Source of the DNA: Frankiaceae bacterium
Lineage (GTDB): Bacteria; Actinomycetota; Actinomycetes; Mycobacteriales; SCTD01
Assembly: GCA_026786045.1 (NCBI GenBank)
Contig: JAJAYV010000265.1
Span: 1 to 8,622, forward strand
Direction: 5' to 3'
Length of the DNA stretch: 8,622 nt
The position numbers were made by a program, and so were the translations under genes. This document shows, in pieces, positions 5,032 through 8,622 of this stretch. Position 1 is the first letter of the stretch, and each line of letters starts with the position of its first letter. The notes under the pieces were generated by a model, which made no database searches, had not been told where the DNA came from, and saw only the letters and a list, made by a program, of their open reading frames with translations.

Positions 5032-5969
5032 CCGCGCGCTACCTGGTGCTCGCCGGCGGCCTGTCGCACGAGCGCGACGTGTCGCTCAGGAGCGGCCGAC
5101 GCGTGCTCGACGCGTTGCGCTCCGAGGGCGTCGAGGCCGACCTGCGCGACGCCGACGCGTCGCTGCTCGCCGTGCTGTCCGACGGCGGCTACGACGCGGT
5201 GCTGGTCGCACTGCACGGCGGGGCGGGGGAGGACGGCGCGCTGCGCGAGGTGCTCGACGTGGCCGGCGTGCCCTACGTCGGCTCGTCGCCCGCCGCCTGC
5301 CGCATCGCCTGGGACAAGCCGACGGCGAAGGCGCTCGCCGTGCGCGTCGGGCTGTCGACGCCCGGGTCGGTCGTGCTGCCGCACGCCGCCTTCCGCGAGC
5401 TCGGCGCCGGCGCGGTGCTCGACCGGCTGGTCGGCCACCTCGGCCTGCCGCTGATGGTCAAGCCCGCGCGCGGCGGCTCGGCGCTCGGCACCAACCGCGT
5501 CGACAAGCCCGACGAGCTGCCGTCGGCGATGGTGTCCTGCTTCTCCTACGGCGAGGCCGCGCTGGTGGAGCAGTTCGTCGAGGGCACCGAGCTGGCGGTG
5601 ACCGTCGTCGACACCGGTGGCGGGCCGCGCGCGCTGCCGCCGGTCGAGATCGTGCCACTGTCCGGCGTCTACGACTACACCGCGCGCTACACCGCCGGGC
5701 ACACCGAGTTCTACTGCCCCGCAAGGCTTTCCGACGAGGTTGCCGCTGCCGTCTCCGAGGCGGCCGTGCTCGCGCACACCGCCCTCGGCCTGCGCGACCT
5801 GTCGCGCGTCGACCTGGTCGTCGAGGCCGCGGGCGTCGTGCAGCTGCTGGAGGTGAACACCGCGCCGGGGATGACCGAGACCTCGCTGCTGCCGATGGCC
5901 GTCGACGCCGCCGGCCTGTCCCTCGGCGCTCTGCTGCGCGAGCTGCTCGAGCAGGCCGCCGCCCGCTGA
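5028..5969 (+). CDS. ddl: D-alanine--D-alanine ligase family protein (ATP-grasp)
   Basis: ATP-grasp enzyme expected to join two D-alanines for the peptidoglycan stem peptide, in the cytoplasm. At 313 residues it matches the short DdlB type. Visible family positions, numbered here: Glu15 in SHERDVSL, HGGAGEDGAL (63-72), Lys145 and Ser151 in KPARGGSALG, Tyr221 in YDYTARY (omega loop), Arg260, Asn277 in EVNTAPGMT and Ser286. The omega-loop Tyr favours D-Ala over D-lactate as second substrate. Two small departures are seen: Arg220 where E. coli DdlB has Lys before this Tyr, and SALG in place of the usual SSVG. GTG at 5028 follows GGGGGA (5016-5021) by 6 nt. Many actinobacteria carry a longer Ddl near other cell-wall genes, so this may be a second copy. 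It sits behind the aminotransferase in a likely two-gene transcript. Confidence 0.93.
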   Translation: MTARYLVLAGGLSHERDVSLRSGRRVLDALRSEGVEADLRDADASLLAVLSDGGYDAVLVALHGGAGEDGALREVLDVAGVPYVGSSPAACRIAWDKPTAKALAVRVGLSTPGSVVLPHAAFRELGAGAVLDRLVGHLGLPLMVKPARGGSALGTNRVDKPDELPSAMVSCFSYGEAALVEQFVEGTELAVTVVDTGGGPRALPPVEIVPLSGVYDYTARYTAGHTEFYCPARLSDEVAAAVSEAAVLAHTALGLRDLSRVDLVVEAAGVVQLLEVNTAPGMTETSLLPMAVDAAGLSLGALLRELLEQAAAR

Positions 5970-6004
5970 CGACCGGCCGGTCGAAGTCCGGCGACCTGGT
6001 CGCC
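5970..6004. promoter_or_regulatory. Tandem inverted repeats sharing CGACC/GGTCG half-sites
   Basis: Two perfect dyads lie in the ddl to membrane-protein gap: CGACCGGCCGGTCG (5970-5983), right after the ddl stop, and GGCGACCTGGTCGCC (5990-6004). Both contain CGACC facing GGTCG, with 4-nt and 1-nt spacers, and their centres are about 20 bp apart, near two helical turns. They could be a two-site operator for the downstream gene or stem-loops ending the ddl transcript. No T-run follows, which does not exclude termination in high-GC bacteria. Confidence 0.4.
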
Positions 6005-6017
6005 CAGACGAGCTGCA

Positions 6018-6030
6018 GGACGTAGCGTCC
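6018..6030 (+). promoter_or_regulatory. Inverted repeat over a candidate -10 box (leaderless start)
   Basis: GGACG-TAG-CGTCC is a perfect 5-bp dyad. It includes TAGCGT (6023-6028), a TANNNT match ending 7 nt before the ATG at 6036. No Shine-Dalgarno is correctly placed (GCAGGA ends 15 nt away), so a leaderless transcript is plausible. Confidence 0.3.
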
Positions 6031-6035
6031 GCGAC

Positions 6036-6665
6036 ATGACGCCCGTCGGAGCGGTGGCCCTCGGCCTCGTGCTCGCCCTCCTGGACCTGCGCATCTACGG
6101 CTTCGACGTGCTCCCCGACGTGGTCGGCTGGTTGGTAGCGGTCAGAGGCCTGTCCCGGCTCACCACCCTCGACGGTCGCTTCGGCCCGGCGCTGCGATGG
6201 GCCCTGCTGACCGCGGTGCTGTCCCTCGCCGACCTCGTCCGCGCGCAGACCACCACCACGACGGACACGATGACCGCGACGTCGGACGCCGCCCCCGCCG
6301 GTCTGCACGGCTGGCTCGTCACCGCCTACGGCCTGGCCGGTGTGGTGGTCGTCGTGCTGCTCAGCCTCGCGCTGCGCGACCGCGCCAGGATCGTCGGTGA
6401 CCTGTCGCCCGCCGGACGCTTCACGACCTTCGCCTGCCTGCACGCCGGGCTCGGTGTGGTCCTGCTCGCCGGCGGCGTGCTCGCCCTGCTCAGCACCGAC
6501 GACGGGTCGATCGAGGCGACCGGTGGTCTGGCGGCGCTGACGCTGGTCGTCGTGGTGGCTGCCCTTGCCGTGCAGGTCTTCTTCGTGCTCGCGCTGCGCG
6601 GAGTCCGCGAGCGGCCCTGGCTGCAGGAGCCGGCGCCTCCGGTTCAGGAGCGCCTGCCGGGCTAG
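6036..6665 (+). CDS. Multi-spanning membrane protein of unknown function
   Basis: Function not recognised. The 209-residue product has about five or six hydrophobic segments, near residues 4-18, 24-40, 52-68, 92-112, 130-152 and 163-188. A low-complexity TTTTTDTMTATSDAAPAG loop (72-89) lies between the third and fourth, and a charged, Pro-rich tail ends the protein. The N-terminal pattern LDLRIYGFDVLPDVVGW resembles small integral membrane proteins with a GFDxLPDxxG signature that I have seen as conserved hypotheticals; this is recollection, not a search. No catalytic motif is evident. The ATG is probably read from a leaderless transcript with a TANNNT box 7 nt upstream, behind a cluster of inverted repeats. 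Its TAG shares a CTAG palindrome with the stop of convergent parB, so the two genes overlap by 4 bp. It lies 66 nt after ddl and could be partly co-transcribed with it. Confidence 0.8.
   Translation: MTPVGAVALGLVLALLDLRIYGFDVLPDVVGWLVAVRGLSRLTTLDGRFGPALRWALLTAVLSLADLVRAQTTTTTDTMTATSDAAPAGLHGWLVTAYGLAGVVVVVLLSLALRDRARIVGDLSPAGRFTTFACLHAGLGVVLLAGGVLALLSTDDGSIEATGGLAALTLVVVVAALAVQVFFVLALRGVRERPWLQEPAPPVQERLPG
6662..6665. other. Shared CTAG: overlapping stop codons of convergent genes
   Basis: CTAG is self-complementary, so it supplies TAG (6663-6665) to the plus-strand membrane-protein gene and TAG (6662-6664 on the minus strand) to parB. The two genes leave no room for separate terminators, so their transcripts must overlap or end inside coding sequence. 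Confidence 0.85.
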
Positions 6666-7594
6666 GACTCTGCGCCCGGCTCCAGCATCGCAACGATGCG
6701 GTGCAAGTCGTCAAGGGTGGCGAACTCGATGGTGACCTTGCCCTTGGCGCGGCCCATGTCGACCTTGACCCGCGTCTCGAAGCGGTCGCTCAGCCGGTCG
6801 GCGAGCTCGACCAGGCCCTGCGGCTGCGGGCGCTTGGCGCGGCCGCCGCGGGGAGCGCGCGGCTCCCCGTCGGACTGCGCGAGCTGCACCGCCTCCTCGA
6901 CGCCGCGCACCGAGAGCCCCTCGGCGACGACGCGCGTCGCCATCTCGTCCTGCGCCTCGGGGGTCGGCAGGCCGAGCAGCGCCTTGGCGTGACCGGCCGA
7001 CAGCACGCCCGCGGCAACGCGGCGCTGCACCGCGGGCGGCAGCTGCAGCAGACGCAGCGTGTTGCTGATCTGCGGACGCGAGCGACCGATCCGCTCGGCG
7101 AGCTGCTCGTGCGTCGCCCCGAAGTCCTCGAGCAGCTGGGCGTAGGCCGCGGCCTCCTCGAGCGGGTTGAGCTGCTGGCGGTGCAGGTTCTCCAGCAGCG
7201 CGTCGCGCAGCAGGTCGTCGTCAGCGGTCGCCCGCACGATGGCAGGGATGGTCCCGGTCTCGGCGACCTGCGAGGCGCGCCAACGGCGCTCGCCCATGAT
7301 GAGCTCGTAGCGCGGTCCGTCGGCGTCCTCGGACACCTGGCGCACCACGACCGGCTGCAGCAGGCCGACCTCACGGATCGACGTGACGAGCTCGGCGAGC
7401 GCCTCGGGGTCGAAGTGCACGCGCGGCTGCTGCGGGTTGGGGGAGATCCGGTCGAGCGGCACCTCGGCGAAGTGCGCACCCGAGACCGGCTGCGGGCCAG
7501 CCGAAGTCGCGTCGAGGTCCACCTCAGCCGCGCTCGTCGGGATGAGCGCACCGAGGCCGCGACCGAGGCCGCCGGCGCGACGGGGCGCGGTCAC
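6662..7594 (-). CDS. parB: Chromosome-partitioning protein ParB (CTPase clamp)
   Basis: Binds parS sites near the origin, loads and slides as a CTP-dependent clamp, and works with ParA to segregate origins. The 310-residue protein has the N-terminal GRGLGALIP motif (residues 11-19), which in ParB proteins contacts and stimulates ParA. The CTP-binding domain has GERRWRAS (101-108) and ENLHRQQLNPLEEA (135-148). A helix-turn-helix (about 162-183, EQLAERIGRSRPQISNTLRLL) recognises parS, and the C-terminal dimerisation domain (about 257-306) follows a basic, Pro-rich linker. The GTG start at 7592-7594 overlaps the parA TGA as GTGA, so translation is coupled to parA. No parS-like sequence is seen in this window. 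The 3' end overlaps the convergent membrane-protein gene by 4 bp. All expected motifs are intact. Confidence 0.97.
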   Translation of the reverse strand: MTAPRRAGGLGRGLGALIPTSAAEVDLDATSAGPQPVSGAHFAEVPLDRISPNPQQPRVHFDPEALAELVTSIREVGLLQPVVVRQVSEDADGPRYELIMGERRWRASQVAETGTIPAIVRATADDDLLRDALLENLHRQQLNPLEEAAAYAQLLEDFGATHEQLAERIGRSRPQISNTLRLLQLPPAVQRRVAAGVLSAGHAKALLGLPTPEAQDEMATRVVAEGLSVRGVEEAVQLAQSDGEPRAPRGGRAKRPQPQGLVELADRLSDRFETRVKVDMGRAKGKVTIEFATLDDLHRIVAMLEPGAES

Positions 7595-8622
7595 GCGGAC
7601 GCTCCGCGCTCGGCGATCTCACGCGCCGCCTCGACGTAGGCCAGCGCGCCGCGAGACACCGGGTCGTAGGTGATGACCGACTGCCCGTAGCCCGGCGCCT
7701 CGGACACCCGGACGCTGCGCGGGATGGTCGTACGCAGCACCGTGTCGCCGAAGTGGTTGCGCACCTCGTCGGCGACCTGGTCGGCGAGCTTGGTGCGCGC
7801 GTCGTACATCGTCAGCAGGATCGTCGAGACGTGCAGCCCGGTGTTGAGGTGCTTCTTGACCAGGTCGACGTTCTTGAGCAGCTGGCCCAGGCCCTCGAGC
7901 GCGTAGTACTCGCACTGGATCGGGATGAGCACCTCGGACGTCGCAACCATCGCGTTGACGGTGAGCAGCCCGAGCGAGGGCGGGCAGTCGACGAGCACGT
8001 AGTCCACGTCGGCGCCGGGCCCCGCGCAGTACGCCTCGATGGCGCGCTTGAGGCGCGACTCGCGCGCGACAACGCTGACGAGCTCGATCTCGGCGCCGGC
8101 CAGGTCGATCGTCGCGGGCACGCACCACAGGCCCTCGACGCCGTCGGCCGGCTGCACGACGTCGGCGATCGGCACCTGGTCGATGAGCACGTCGTAGACG
8201 TCCGGGGTGCCGGCGTGGTGCGGGACGCCGAGGCCGGTCGAGCAGTTGCCCTGCGGGTCGAGGTCGATGACGAGGATCTTCGCGCCGTGCAGCGCAAGGG
8301 CGGCGGCCAGGTTGACGGTGGTCGTGGTCTTGCCGACGCCGCCCTTCTGGTTCGCGATCGTGATGACCCGGCGACCCTTCGGCCGCGGGAACGGCACGCG
8401 GCCCTGCGGGCTGCGCACCCGCACGGCGGCCGCAGCCTGCGCGCTGATCGGCAGGTCGTCCTCGTCATCGCGCAGCGACGCGCGCAAGCGAGCGGCCGGC
8501 TCCTCGGCCGGCACGACGGGCGGCGCCTCCGGCGCGAGCTCGACCTGCTCGACCGCCGGGTGGGCGAGCACCCCCACGAGCTCCGCCCCCACGCCGCCCG
8601 CCACCGGGGCGGGGGCGACGAC
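7591..8622 (-). CDS. parA: Chromosome-partitioning ATPase ParA (Soj family), 5' end possibly outside
   Basis: ATPase that binds DNA when ATP-bound and drives origin segregation with ParB. Numbering from the GTG at 8604, the deviant Walker A KGGVGKTTTT is at 87-96 with signature Lys87, the switch region DLDPQGN at 114-120, and Walker B LVDCPPSLG at 204-212. Other conserved stretches include PIQCEYYALEGLGQLL and PRSVRVSEAPGYGQSV. About 75 or more residues of acidic, Ala/Pro-rich sequence precede the ATPase domain, an extension also seen in Streptomyces ParA. The true start is uncertain: the frame is open to the window edge, and GTG at 8604 has no Shine-Dalgarno. Other GTG codons near 8577-8592 are possible, or the start lies outside. 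The TGA overlaps the parB GTG. In related genomes rsmG (gidB) lies upstream, beyond this window. Confidence 0.95.
   Translation of the reverse strand, partial: VVAPAPVAGGVGAELVGVLAHPAVEQVELAPEAPPVVPAEEPAARLRASLRDDEDDLPISAQAAAAVRVRSPQGRVPFPRPKGRRVITIANQKGGVGKTTTTVNLAAALALHGAKILVIDLDPQGNCSTGLGVPHHAGTPDVYDVLIDQVPIADVVQPADGVEGLWCVPATIDLAGAEIELVSVVARESRLKRAIEAYCAGPGADVDYVLVDCPPSLGLLTVNAMVATSEVLIPIQCEYYALEGLGQLLKNVDLVKKHLNTGLHVSTILLTMYDARTKLADQVADEVRNHFGDTVLRTTIPRSVRVSEAPGYGQSVITYDPVSRGALAYVEAAREIAERGASA

Noticed and set aside
6250..6275. ACC repeat (poly-Thr codons) as a variable tandem repeat
   Set aside because: Only a few imperfect units encode a loop between predicted helices; too short to call a repeat locus.
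4320..6443. Open frame of 707 codons on the minus strand
   Set aside because: It is antisense to the aminotransferase, ddl and the membrane-protein gene, all of which have clear support. The translation is rich in Arg, Gln, His and Val repeats without recognisable motifs.
6701..7639. Plus-strand open frame antisense to parB
   Set aside because: parB has every family motif on the other strand; the antisense frame shows only low-complexity Leu/Arg/Glu sequence.

Overview
The window is GC-rich, densely packed, coded on both strands and uses many GTG starts. Gene content and order (trxA, a cwlM-type amidase-fold gene, then parB and parA facing back toward them) match the flank of the chromosomal replication origin in Actinobacteria. 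As I recall it, Mycobacterium has trxB-trxA-cwlM opposite parB-parA in the same place. The sequence supports a high-GC actinomycete but does not settle order or genus. No RNA gene, insertion sequence, CRISPR array or parS site was seen, and no gene-free stretch exceeds 300 bases.

Layout, left to right. (1) Plus strand: trxA (thioredoxin) and cwlM (two peptidoglycan-binding domains plus an Amidase_3 domain, no signal peptide). (2) Minus strand, ending 3 nt after cwlM, a compact apparent operon read right to left: a 39-codon one-helix membrane protein (3442-3561), a GNAT acetyltransferase coupled to it by a GTGA overlap, and two membrane-anchored proteins of unknown function that look like diverged tandem paralogues. 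A 16-codon mini-ORF bridges the last two genes. (3) A short divergent promoter region with clustered palindromes (about 3573-3668). (4) Plus strand: a fold-type I PLP aminotransferase with no Shine-Dalgarno, then a D-Ala-D-Ala ligase family gene 24 nt later, with a 6-codon mini-ORF in the gap. (5) A 66-nt gap holding three inverted repeats, then a plus-strand multi-spanning membrane protein. (6) Minus strand: parA-parB, overlapping by GTGA. The parA frame is open to the window edge, so its start may lie outside.

The core genes form a cell-wall and chromosome-segregation neighbourhood. ParA/ParB move the origin region. The CwlM homologue probably acts in control of peptidoglycan precursor synthesis. 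Ddl makes the D-Ala-D-Ala dipeptide of the stem peptide. Thioredoxin supplies reducing power. The least explained part is the minus-strand cluster at 1545-3561 (mini membrane protein, GNAT, two Cys-pair membrane-anchored paralogues), which is the best candidate here for an undescribed functional unit.
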